Of a DNA stretch of 64,000 bases, positions 35,673 to 46,426 are shown piece after piece. The notes below the pieces were generated by a model. The model was not told where the DNA came from and searched no databases. It saw nothing but the letters and a program-made list of their open reading frames with translations. This DNA is from Xanthoparmelia taractica. Taxonomy: Eukaryota; Ascomycota; Lecanoromycetes; Lecanorales; Parmeliaceae. Each line of letters starts with the position of its first letter. Position 1 is the first letter of the stretch. The stretch spans positions 112,296 to 176,295 of the forward strand of contig JANQBS010000072.1 in assembly GCA_033085395.1 (NCBI GenBank), read 5' to 3'. A program made the position numbers and the translations under genes.

Positions 35673-37276
35673 TCATTGATCATCAATGACATGTAGGAAC
35701 TTCTTCTCTTCTCTCTTTTCTCGCTCTGTAGCTGGTGGTAGATCATAGAAAGCCGAACTCCTATACCCTTGCTGAAATTTCGCAGCCATGTCAATTTAAT
35801 CCCTTTTCCACTTCTAGGGTATCTCCGGGGAACTCACCAAGTAATGAAACGTGTAATTCTTCAATTCAGCCGGCTCCACCCCCAAGTCCTTGAAGGTCTT
35901 AGCCTTCGGATCGATCTCTTGATCAATGTACTCCCTTTCAACCTCATCTGCGGATGTGGTCTTCCACCATAGAAATCTGTTCAGATACTTCGCCGCTGGC
36001 TTCAGTAGAGCTTTGGGAAGATTTATATGCCGACGTCTTTTGTAGATTTCTTTATCGACCAGCTCTGCTATTTCGGCCATGGAATAGTTGGTGGGGCCAA
36101 AGAGCTCAAAGGTTTCGGATGCTGTATTGTCATCTTCTAGCATAAGTGATAGAGCAGTGCCCACATCAATGGCCTGACCGAGCGTCAGGCTTTGCCACAG
36201 ACTCCAAACAGCTGAGAATATGCACTCACATGTACCGGCCAGAATCTTTCCTGCATGTGGTTTGCCGTGAACAGATTCGTCTTGCCCGCAAGTCTGTGCA
36301 GCAAGCGGTCCTCGAAACCAAAGACAGGAGCTGGTCGGACAATCGTTGTCTCCGGAAAGATCTTGCGAACCACTTCTTCTCCAAGAGCCTTTCAATTCCT
36401 TAGCAGTTTTCATTCCACTTAGCTCACTTTCATGTACCTTTGTACGGAAAAATTCTGATGGTGAATTCTTGTTCGCATTGTACGACGAGACATGAATAAA
36501 GCGGTCAACATCGTACTTGGCAACAGCTTCAGCTATCCGCTCTGCGCCTTCGACATGCACGTCTTCAAGGTCAAAGTTCCTTGGGACTATCAGTACGAGC
36601 CACTATACTTATTCCAATAGGCCATACTTTGTAGGGTAGTCACGTCCAACAAGGTTGTAAACGACATCCGAATGTCGAACGCTTTCTTCGAGCGATGCCG
36701 TGTTTCGAAGGTCGTATTCCTGCATAGAGTATGAGCTGCTACGGACAGGAAAAGGCCATCGAAAGGCTCACCATGAACACGACTCTGCCCAGATCGCCTG
36801 TAACCTTCAAATGACGCTTTGCCATCTCTTCGCGAAAAGGTATGACAACGGTGCATCCTCGTGAGGCTTTCCTTCGTTAGCCAATGCCATCAGAACCGAA
36901 TCTCCCGATTTGCATACCTAGCCTGTGAACGATGTAGCGGCCCAGAAAACCCGTAGCCCCAAAGACTGTTGCGGTATGCCCTGATACTGATCAACGTAGT
37001 GCCATAGCGGACGTTGCGTGGGCATACCTCCGAGTGAGGACCTAAAGCAGATTATGAGTTCTTAAGAACATGCTAAGATTGCAGATTGGGCGTTGAAACT
37101 TACCTGCCACCCTGTATCCTAATGATTGGCTTTCCTGTCCTTGTAATAGATACATCCTGCAACGTCCTCCTAAACACGAGGGCCGGATTGAGTGGGCCCC
37201 GCAGTTTGATCGCAGCACCCAAACCATTGGACGCCTGTTGGATCCAGCGATTCTGCATGACTCGGTGCCGGACCAT
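35673..37276 (-). CDS. nuo40: NDUFA9-like 40 kDa subunit of mitochondrial complex I
   Basis: Nine exons, 37276-37104, 37041-37028, 36980-36918, 36866-36772, 36719-36628, 36579-36438, 36388-36230, 36173-35838 and 35771-35673, give 390 residues. The Arg-rich start (MVRHRVMQNRWIQ) suits a mitochondrial presequence. An atypical SDR fold follows, with the nucleotide-binding loop HTATVFGATGFLGRYIV, then PFREEMAKRHLKVTGDLG, YNLVGRDYPTK, RFIHVSSYNAN and TTIVRPAPVFGFED. The C-terminus ends YRSSAFYDLPP...KFLHVIDDQ, the fungal family ending. NDUFA9 binds NADPH and stabilises the arm joint of complex I. Exon 2 is a 14-nt microexon; skipping it would break the frame. A second in-frame ATG seven codons later could also be the start. 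Confidence 0.93.
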
Positions 37277-37465
37277 CAGATCATCTTCTGCTGGAGAGAA
37301 AGAGCGCAGATGGGTAAGCTGTTGCGACGCCGGACGGAGAGAAGAAACTCCGCACTAGCGCGCTTCTTGCGGCCGCGTGAGCTTGATGGCTTTTTGTAGA
37401 CAAATCCTTTCGAAATCTTTGGATAAATCAAGAGCCAGGGCTTCAAGATCAAACCAAAAGAGGCC
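37277..37465. promoter_or_regulatory. short divergent promoter between the NDUFA9 gene and RPN9
   Basis: Only 189 bp separate the two start codons, so both genes must share upstream elements or overlap in their leaders. No element recognised by name. Confidence 0.45.
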
Positions 37466-38724
37466 ATGGATCCTGAGGTTATCTCCAACTTTCTTTCCGA
37501 ACAACGAGAAGCCGCGTCGGAGGACTTACAGCAGAGCTTCTTGATGATTGAGGACTACTGGGACCGAAAGCTATGGCATCAGCTGACCGACGTCCTTGTC
37601 GAATACTTCAACATCCCCGCCAGCGCCTCGCAAAGACTGCCCCTGTTCCGCAAATTCATCTTGAGCTTCGCTGAGAAGATAAATCAGCTCAAGTTCGTGT
37701 CCTTGGGTCTGCTAGCAGCTTCGCAATGTCATGGTTCGTACTGTCATCGGGCTGGGAAATTGACATAACCTGGCTGACTGTGGCAAAGACGACAACGAGC
37801 GTCTCAGCTTCCTTAGGGATCTCACTAAGAAAGTCAACAAACCCTCGTCTCAAGATGCCTACGTCTACGCCTTGGTAGCCGCGGCGGAGGTCAAGTTACG
37901 ACTGCATGACCTAAGCGGTGCACGTAAGGATCTCGATACCGCAGAGTCAATACTTGAAACTTTCGACTCGGTTGAGACTGAGGTTCATGCGACGTTCTAC
38001 CGCATCAATGCCAGTTACTACCAAGTAAGCCTCATACTCAATTCGCAAAGGCATCAATTGCTGACCATGACAGGCCAACGAAGACTTCGGCGCCTATTAC
38101 AAAAATGCCCTCCTCTACCTCGCGTGTATCGACCTTTCCACACTAACTCAGACAGACGCCCAATCTCGCGCATATGATCTTAGCATTGCAGCTCTAGTCT
38201 CCGACGCCATTTACAATTTCGGTGAACTCTTGCTACATCCCATTCTTGAAACTCTTGCGTCGACTCCACATTCCTGGCTTAGGGATCTTCTATATGCCTT
38301 CAACCGTGGCGACCTGGCCGCGTACAGTGTCCTTGAAGCGAATTTACCCAAAGCCCCGCAGCTTGACCAACATAAAGAGTTCTTATACCAGAAGATCTCT
38401 CTGTCCGCATTAACGGAAGCAGTGTTTCGCCGCCCTCCACACGATCGGGCCATGACATTCCATACGATTTCGAGGGAGACGAATGTGGCGCCGGCAGAGA
38501 TCGAGATACTAATCATGAAGGCCTTGAGTTTGGGACTTTTGAAGGGTAGTATCGATCAAGTTGCGGAAATTGCACGGATAAACTGGGTACAGCCAAAGGT
38601 GTTAGATCCGGGCCAAATCGATGGGATGAGGGTGCGGTTGAGAGAATGGGATAGCAGTGTCAATCAACTGGGGAATTGGATCGAAGGCGTTGGAAAGGAC
38701 GTTTGGGTGAGTTCTTCTTTATGA
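37466..38724 (+). CDS. RPN9: 26S proteasome lid subunit Rpn9
   Basis: Three exons, 37466-37733, 37789-38024 and 38074-38724, encode 384 residues, the family length. The N-terminal helical repeats contain YWDRKLWHQLTDVLVEY and the junction YYQANEDFGAYYKNALLYL. The C-terminal PCI domain has FHTISRETNVAPAEIEILIMKALSLGLLKG and INWVQPKVLD, followed by the last helix NQLGNWIEGVGKDVW. Rpn9 is a structural subunit of the regulatory-particle lid. The reading here ends WVSSSL*, but the codon Trp is directly followed by a perfect GTGAGT donor, so a last exon from 38775 (adding about 75 residues, ending 39002) cannot be excluded; the short form agrees better with other Rpn9 proteins. Confidence 0.9.
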
Positions 38725-39130
38725 ACGATGTCTTTCTGATTCGTACTGCCCTTTGGGTTGCGAGACCTGTCTAGAGAGTGGAAGCGTTATCACGTCTCGC
38801 TTCACTACTTCCACAAGGGCTTGACGCAGACATTCTGACTCCGAAATCATTTAGGCTGCTTGAGTTAAAAGGTTGGAGGCCGGTCAGACGGACCACCAGC
38901 ATTTCTCGAAGCCCCAAAGCTACGACCCACAATCCAATAGACCCGGCAGACGCTCTGATCGTCATGCTCCCAAGAAGCTATATGAGCTTAAGGGGCGAGT
39001 AGTTGGCCCCAGATTGGCGACTCATTCTTGCAATCATGGAATCAATCAATGTCTATAGTTTCTGCCATGCACGTTGCTACTAATGGGTTCCCGTCTTGTT
39101 CCCCGAGTGTTCCTCGTTGTAGAAAGTAAG
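38725..39130. other. convergent intergenic region
   Basis: 3' flanks of RPN9 (+) and GAA1 (-). An open frame of 75 codons on the + strand (38775-39002) may be an alternative RPN9 tail exon; otherwise nothing is seen. Confidence 0.4.
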
Positions 39131-41161
39131 TTATACTAATGGACTGACAAGCACGCCTCCAGCCATCCAGGCGGGCCACCAAACACACCAGACAACAACT
39201 TGGGTCCACAGCCCGTTAACCTTCCAGCCGAATGCCGCCTCTCCTAACATCTCACCTAGGTCAACACCCCATGTGTAGCACACAGCCCATACCACTACTG
39301 GTGGCGACAGAAGTTGCAACACGAAGGTTGAGACGTATTTACGAGTATTGGTGGGGAAAACATCCTGAGCGTCAACAGAGGATGAAAGGGGGTTCCCAGT
39401 GAATGTTAGAGGCGTCGATAGGAGTCCAACAAACAGTGAAAGTGAGAAGTTCAATGTTGCAAGTGTGGCGAGAAACATTCCTAGAACAAGCAGCGAGAGT
39501 GATTGGAGGAGTAGATGATGTTGTGGCGTTAGAGGCGTATGACGTTGGATGGAATATGCCAGGAGAGTCGGTAGGAGAAAGTTGAGGACTGTGAAGAGGA
39601 GGAAGTACGAAGGGAGAGTCTGTGGAGAAGATAAGTTCGTGCTGCGAACTAGAAAGGCGAGTCAAGACTTACATTGCGAGACGAATTGATGAATACATAA
39701 AGGGGTATCACGCCGAGGAAGTGGAGCGACACTACCAGGGCTACGGGCGAGAATAGTTGGCGTTCAAGCACTGTCAGATTCTCCTTTGGAATGATGGCTG
39801 TCATGCCATCTTTTTGAACTACCTCCACTTCCAATTTCCCTTTCCCAGGCATAGTACTTGCCATCTTTGGCGCTGGCGGTCGTCCGCTGCGAATCCACAA
39901 AGCGATTGCCATGATAGTAAAATTGACTGCCACTAGCATGGCACTTGGGAGATAAGTCCCAATACTAACGAAGCGGTCTGCCTGCATGAGCAAGTAGAAG
40001 AAGAAGCTCTGGTGGAAGTGCTCAAGAAGATTGTTTAGGCTTCGAAATATGCTCTCTACGCATCTGCCCATTGCCATTTCGTCTTGCCAGCCGTCGCCAA
40101 CGGCCTGCAAAGTGATGGCGTCGACATGATAAGGAATGAAACTGCTGTGTGGCCCAGAAGAGTGACCCAAGCCTTGGCTTACCATGCCTCGTAGCATTGT
40201 CTGCAAACGCTCTGGATAGCTGTCATCGTGCTTCCACATGCGTTGGAGGGAAACGCCAATACCCAACTGCCCGCTGGCAATGGAGACTGCGGTGTTGACA
40301 AGATCAAGGTTTGGCAATTGCCCGTTTATCCCGTCGTAAACGATGTGCAAAGACTCGAAACGATGATCGAGGGCATTATCGACAACCACCACGCCTTGCA
40401 ATGCGCCACTTTTCAACGGTAAAGGAGCAACAAGGGGAGATGTATGCTCATCGTGATACGCATCAACCCAGGCTTGAGGTCCAGCCCTACTGTCACCAGT
40501 GATCAGGACAATGATGTCTTTCGACCAAAGAGACCATCGCTTGAAGTATCTTGTCAATGCCAATACGAGAGCCACTCCACTCAGGTTCAGATCCCCATCC
40601 ATGTTCGTCCAGGCAGCAACAAGCACAATGGCTTCCGTAGCATCTCCCCGCGGTGCGTGAAGAATAGCATAGACATTTTCACCGCCGTACGTATTACCTG
40701 CAGCGTGGTATACGTATCGCTGTCTTGCGGGTCTCATACCGGCGGATTTGAAAATGTCACTCAGTTTTGCATAGACCCTTATCACAGTCGCGTATTAGAA
40801 GGTTGTGACCTAGCAGAGCTCCAGCACACGTACAATTGCTGCTCCTTGCCGACCAGAGCTTGGATCTCGTACTTGTACGCGTTGAAGACATTCTGTTCAC
40901 TGCCCCCAAAATACGTGTGGACCTGGCCTGGCAGGAGAGCATTCTCAGAAATGTACGTATGTCTTGAGTAGTTGTTGAGAGGAAGGAGGAAGAGCCAGAC
41001 TACTCCTACGGAGACACATAAAGCTGAGAGGTACGGGGGAAGCTTCAGGAGGCGCGGGTCTCGACGCAGTGCCAAAATAGTCGGGGCTTCTATGGCTGTC
41101 AGCAAATACAACGTACTTGGGAGCTATGAATATGTCTCAAGCACTTACAAATCAACGCCAT
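39131..41161 (-). CDS. GAA1: GPI transamidase subunit Gaa1
   Basis: Four exons, 41161-41149, 41095-40834, 40777-39673 and 39619-39131, give 622 residues. Exon 1 encodes only MALI plus one base. An N-terminal cytoplasmic stretch (LRRDPRLLKLPPYLS) precedes the first helix; the ER-lumen domain has ENALLPGQVHTYFGGSE, YGGENVYAILHAPRGD and the M28-peptidase-like block AIVLVAAWTNMDGDLNLSGVA. At least five further helices follow, including FLLFTVLNFLLPTLLAYSI and LWTQVVVWCVWWPAWMAGG. Gaa1 belongs to the complex that replaces C-terminal signals with GPI anchors; the GH72 enzyme upstream in this window is a likely client. An inverted-repeat element lies 110 bp upstream of the ATG. Confidence 0.93.
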
Positions 41162-42465
41162 TGAGGAGCATCACCGTTAGAGCTCCTTCGCTGATACTAG
41201 ATAATACAAGATTCCAAGATGATAGGGCGCAATGCATGCTGTTAATTAATATCGCGTGCGTTCAGCCTTACCCCTATATTCTTAATTCTTGAGAAATTAA
41301 AAAGAAGTTCCCGCAATTCTAGGCACCCCTATCGAAAATATCAGAATTCCTTATTTTCTAAATAACTTTACAATAATACTTCGCTATAGCCTAAAACTCG
41401 ATACGCTATTATAAACTATACTAAATAATAAATTCATAAATTTATAAAAGATTCTAATAAGAGGAATATAAATAAAAAACAAAAATATAGTTTTCTAGCA
41501 GAAAAAAGTATTTCTCAGCCCTATACCTCAAAGTTACCTCGGTTATTCTAAAAAATCCGTAGTTTTTCTATATTTTCGAATAAGTAATAATTAGATCATT
41601 CTCTAATTCAAATATCGTAGTCTTTAATATATTAATTAGAAATTCTAAAAGTTTTAGAATATTATTACCTATAGTTATAAAGTTATTTAGAAGATAAATA
41701 TTTTTAACATTTTTAAGGGGGGTGCTAGAATCCCGCTTTTAGTTTCTCAAGAATTAAGAATACAGGGGTATGAGCTAAGGGAAACTATCGAAACATACCA
41801 AGTAGAACGGAGTTGGTGAAGCGTAGTCTGTTATTACTGTACTGAGGATTCTACCGGTTTCAATCGATCCTTTGCCTTTCTGTTTGTACAAGATGTGAGA
41901 TTACGAGGCTTTTGGTCTGAGCAATTGCCTTAGTACTAAGACGGCAGAGAAGCCAAAGTATAACATAAGAGGATGCTCAATTGTCTTGGGAGAATATGAA
42001 ATGAGACCCTGCGAACACGTCGATGCAGCTTTCCTTCTTCGACATTTTCTCTTGGGATGGTAGAGCAGGCATATGAGCTTGTCGAGATGCAGAAACCGAG
42101 CATTTGGCAAAGACATGTCTGCAAACCATATACGCTTGGAGTCGCTGAAGTGGGATTCCTCATAATCCAAATCAAGGCGGCAGAAGAGACCACAAGCGCT
42201 TCGAGAATTTCAGTTTCAAAGCTGCAAAATACAACACCTGATTGAGAATATGGTATGTGTACAAGCCGACCGCGGATGGCTCAGGTATTTTCGATGGATT
42301 CAGTCAACACGAATAGCAGGACGACTCGAAGAACATGGGTTAGTACATTCAGACAAATCATACACCGAAACTTCGTTCACGCGAAATGGACAACAGGTCC
42401 CTCAAGGTCAATAATGACGAGGCTCTTTGACTGCAAAAATGCCAGTCGATGGTCGGAGTGAGATA
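41162..42465. other. intergenic with an inserted inverted-repeat element
   Basis: Holds the upstream region of GAA1 and, at 41271-41768, the transposable element listed separately. The part 41770-42465 has ordinary base composition and only short open frames with no recognised family. Confidence 0.45.
41271..41768. mobile_element. MITE-like element with about 55 bp inverted repeats, TA target duplication
   Basis: The left end (CCCCTATATTCTTAATTCTT) and the reverse complement of the right end (CCCCTGTATTCTTAATTCTT) match over the first 32 bases with two differences, and after a small gap both continue with ATTCTAG and CACCCC. Both ends are flanked by TA, the target duplication of Tc1/mariner and pogo-type transposons. 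The two mismatches are G/A and C/T, and the interior is almost pure A/T, as after RIP. No transposase frame remains; at 498 bp it is either a MITE or an internally deleted copy. Confidence 0.8.
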
Positions 42466-43635
42466 CTATGGTCCTAGTCTTTCCGTGGACCCAACGTATG
42501 AGCCCTCGCCTGCGCCATCCATGCTAGGCGCATTCGAAGTTGGCAGCACGCCATACCTCCCATATATTTTCTGATCCATAGAGACATAATGTGGGAGGCG
42601 ACCGAGCAAATTCAGTTTGCCCTCGATCCAACGAAGGATTTTTTCAGGTGGTGCAAGAATCTTGAGGTAGCCTAGACCATCTGGTGCACGTGGAATTGTT
42701 AGTGAGTTGGGGTGAGCGATGCGGTCGACAGAAAAGGGCATTGCAGAAAATGATGACTGACAGATATAGCCGATACCGAGGCTGCAGATATGGCCAAGGA
42801 AGGATGTATTAGGTACGAGTGCGGTGACGAAGATAAGTGCCAGGAGTGGAGTGCTCCATGTTGGTATCCGACTTGTGCCAATACTTGCATTTACATGTCA
42901 GCCGAAGCAAGCGTAGAGAAGGATATGATTGGGCGCACGCAAAGTACGGATTTGCCCTGAAAGCTTTGATACCCTCTGCGCCGAGAAGTACGAAAACCCA
43001 GACACTGTGGATCGTGTTAGTAGCACTTTCGACAGTCTCTTCAACCCTCGGGATAGCCTTTTTGTTCGCACCTTGCGCCCATGACCGCTGTATTTCCCCT
43101 CAGAAGCCCACGTTCAACCAAAAGGTAGGCGGCGGCAGGGAGAGTAGATAATGCTAGCGATAACTGGTTAACTGACGAGAGCTCGTTTGGAAGTTCGGGT
43201 CTGTGCATACGTCCAACAAACATCGCAGCTGTCAAGAGCGTGCCATGATCCGCTTCAAATCTCTCTAGGAGTGGAGCGAGCGCTAGGGTATTGAGAAGGG
43301 CATGGAGGAAACCTAAATGGATTAGAGGATATGTATTCAGGCGGTACACTAAGGAATGATATCAAGTCAGCTTGGTCATTGATTGGACGCTTTGTCGATT
43401 CAGTTCTTCATCATTTGTGAGACCCTTGGTAGGCGCCCAGACTTGTAGACGTACTTGTGCTGAAATTGACTTGCATTGGCACTAATGCTCCCCATTGTGC
43501 AATGTCCCAAGCAGTCTGAAGCTCTAAGATCCAGAACAATAGAATAAGAAGTAAAATGATACGCGTGAAGAGTGGGATGCGGAAGACATAGGAGCGCAAC
43601 CGAGCAGGATTGAATTGAGGAAGAGTAGGTGCCAT
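42466..43635 (-). CDS. RBD2: rhomboid-family intramembrane protease Rbd2
   Basis: Six exons, 43635-43455, 43348-43211, 43153-43072, 43004-42939, 42871-42762 and 42680-42466, give 263 residues. Hydrophobic helices include FTRIILLLILLFWILEL near the N-terminus. The loop and helix LNTYPLIHLGFLHALLNTLALAPLLERFE contains the conserved His and Asn of the rhomboid fold. GNTAVMGAS carries the catalytic Ser134, whose codon is split by intron 3; the partner His183 lies in FLGHICSLGIGY. In fission yeast Rbd2 cleaves SREBP precursors in the Golgi; that role is not shown here. The tail after residue 200 is cytosolic. The gene is divergent from EFM5. Confidence 0.92.
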
Positions 43636-44022
43636 TTCCAGAGGCTCGCGCAGGGGCTGCTCAGGCAGACTACGCTACCACTGCCTCGACAACTGATCTG
43701 GAATGTGAGCTTTTCGATCGTTGATGTTTTGTAGAATACAAGACATTGTGGGGTTGTTCGTAGACTGTTGCTCATTTGAAAAGGAAGGTCGACTTCTTAC
43801 TCGTAGGGATAGCACGCGAGCCTCGGCCACGCTAGGCTTACCCGTAACCCTAAGGTATATTCTAATTACTTACTGTCGAAGTATCTCAAGTAGCCACTCG
43901 TGCCTCTCTGCTAAATCTATCTTACTCGTGCTTACCTATCTGCCATTTATTTCCTCGGTTCCACGCCTTGTGTTGAAGAAGAAGAGACCGGGACTAGGAG
44001 ATTGCCTTGGCGCTTCCTTACC
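43636..44022. promoter_or_regulatory. divergent promoter between RBD2 and EFM5
   Basis: About 390 bp between the two start codons, without coding sequence. No named element is recognised. Confidence 0.4.
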
Positions 44023-45251
44023 ATGAGCGACATTGCAAAAGGCGATGACGAGCATTTGTGAGATTCCCTTCCGAGTTGACTACGGACGTCGATAGTACCA
44101 ACCTGCCTCCCTTCATTGCAAGGCTTATGTCTCTTACAATGTTGAATTGAGTCGACGTATTGATCGCAGCTCCATTTAGGGAGCTTCACGGCGATACTCT
44201 CGCGGCACTGCAAGAGTTCTACTTGGAAAGCTTCTCCAAAGAAAAACGCTTTCAAGACCTGAAAGACGATATTGAGCGAAAGAGCTCACAAGCCCAACTT
44301 AACATGGACATGTTTTCAGAAGATTGGAACGCAAGTCAATTCTGGGTACGTCGCAGATAACTTGGGATCCCCTGTGTAGTCTAACTTACCCAGTATAGCG
44401 ATGAGACAGCGACTTTCCTTGCCAAACAGCTCCTCCGAGGGTCCACTGCCGCTACCACCAACATTTGCATTGTAAGTACAGGTCGGTTCTGATCCTTCTC
44501 GTTTGGCATTGACCTTGACTCACAAGACACGCTTCGCGAGCGTTAAGCCTGCAAAACCTGTCTTGCAACTCCATCAATCTGCCTCGGAAGAACAATGCTG
44601 ATTCCGAAACCTGCGTAGGTCTCTGCGCCAAGTGTATTCATTCAGCTAAAGAATTTGATTGTCAAATAAATTACACCATCCTCATCTGTTGTCTGTCTCT
44701 AGCTGAACGATGCCAGGCTTCAAACAACTATCAGACCTCAAATATCTGCCTGCTTGAATTCGATACCCGGTTTGACGTTTTCCGAGAGTTCATCCACTAC
44801 GACTTTGAACATCCATTAGCACTTCCCGGTCGGTCAACCAACTTGTCAATCTATTAGCAACCGTGAGTATCTAACAGCGCTCGAAAGGGGACATGAAGGG
44901 CAAGTATGACCGCATCCTCTGCGACCCCCCATTTCTGAGCCCTGATTGTCAGACGAAAGGTAAAGCTTGTATGTAATATTGGCGCAACTGGACTATGTGC
45001 TTACGGCTCGGGTGACAGCCGCCATGACAGTTCGCTGGCTCTCAAAACCTGCATCACCAGATACAGGAGTACCTAGCTCCAGGATCATCGTCTGCACCGG
45101 CGAGAGGATGGAAGAGCTCGTCCTCAAACTGTACCCTGGAATCGCAACGACCTCGTATGATCCTCAGCATGCTCATAATCGACTCAGCAATGTTTTCAGG
45201 TGCTACGCCAATTTTAAGGGTGAGGCTTGGTCATGGCGAGATGAAGTATAG
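44023..45251 (+). CDS. EFM5: eEF1A lysine methyltransferase Efm5
   Basis: Seven exons, 44023-44057, 44180-44345, 44394-44471, 44619-44660, 44717-44828, 44888-44959 and 45019-45251, give 245 residues, almost the length of yeast Efm5. The N-terminal block DTLAALQEFY and FSEDWNASQFWYSDETA precede the Rossmann-like methyltransferase fold. The catalytic motif is DPPF at 157-160, inside YDRILCDPPFLSPDCQTKAA. A conserved end (RIIVCTGERMEEL, FRCYANFKGEAWSWRDEV) completes the fold. The family was first annotated as N6-adenine DNA methylases but Efm5 methylates a lysine of translation factor eEF1A in the cytosol. All introns are short and several use weaker acceptors (GCCAG, GAAAG), which are set by frame and family alignment from memory. 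Confidence 0.9.
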
Positions 45252-46426
45252 ACACAAGTACAAACGGCATTTGAGCTGAGCTGTTTTGCGGCGGCCATCA
45301 AAATCTGCTCAAGAGCGCGAGTAAGGGACTCTGGCTGTTAATTTAGTGATGGAAGATGTTCGAGGCAGTTTGGCAGCTTGGCGAAGCAAACACGTGATTC
45401 ACGGGGTTCAGTCAACAAGTAATACTTTAGTACTTTGTTCAAATGCGATGCTTATCTCCGCTAACTTCCGCCATTGATGCTTTGGCTATTAAGGTACTTG
45501 GTATTATTGTGAGTCATTATTATTATTATTTGAAATCAGTTTTTGAATGGCCACATTATTTATTATTATTATTATTATTATTGTTGTTGTTGTTGTTGTT
45601 TTCATTTAGCCAAATATGTTTCCTCATTGGTACTAACTATTAATCATTCATGTTGCACATGTAGAATGTATACATGGTCTAGGTACCAAGTACCTCCCTG
45701 TAAGACGTCGGAGGGTTGCCAAGTATTCAAGGTGACATTTTCGCGAAGTCAGACAAAAGCCGGTTTTATGCCCGGATGTACTCCCGCCGAAAGCCCCGCA
45801 AACCCCGAGCGCCAAGAGTTTTGACGTGACCTTTACCCTTAGCTTACCTTGACTAACCTTACCTAACCTAGGTCCTCTTAGTAAATTGTAACAACTCGAC
45901 ATGAACTCCTTTGATTTTGATTGGTTTTTCCCCCCCAAACATTTCCATCCTTTTCCAAACACCGAATTCCTACAGACTGGCATCCCCTTCTTAACAAAGA
46001 TTATTAATGATTCAATGATTCAATGGGAGAGAGAGAAATAAAAAATATAAAATAAAGGCTTCCGACCCTCGCCGCCGGGATGTCGCTGACATATTCCTGT
46101 CAGCTGGCAATGTCATCACTTCATTTTCCTTGTGCTTTTCGCTGCACGCTGGCCTACAGTACCTTACTCTTAATACCATTGTCTTTACTCCTCCTACAGC
46201 CTTAACTTCACCTTACCCTCACCCTCACCCTCACTTCACCTCAACTCACCTCACCGTCTCACCTTCACTAGGCCTCTCTTCACCTACTTGATCCTTTGCA
46301 CTTGGCCCACCTTTCTCTTCAACCTCGTATTCGCACACGCTCTACCGCTCACCCAACAAACACAAATACCAGTGGAAGGAAGAGGAAACAACTAGATCAA
46401 GGACTTGAGAGAGAGAGGAGTGCCCC
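45252..46426. other. intergenic, promoter and leader of the Ytp1-like gene
   Basis: Contains a TTA/TTG microsatellite (45554-45602), and a C/T-rich leader with repeated CACCCTCACC-like runs (46195-46262) just before the start codon at 46427. No gene recognised. Confidence 0.45.
45554..45602 (+). repeat. compound trinucleotide microsatellite (TTA)n(TTG)n
   Basis: Runs of TTA followed directly by TTG units occupy about 49 bases. A shorter ATT run lies nearby at 45516-45530. Non-coding. Confidence 0.85.

Noticed and set aside
45554..45602. Coding poly-amino-acid tract
   Set aside because: The trinucleotide run lies between genes and the frames over it are short and lack conserved sequence.
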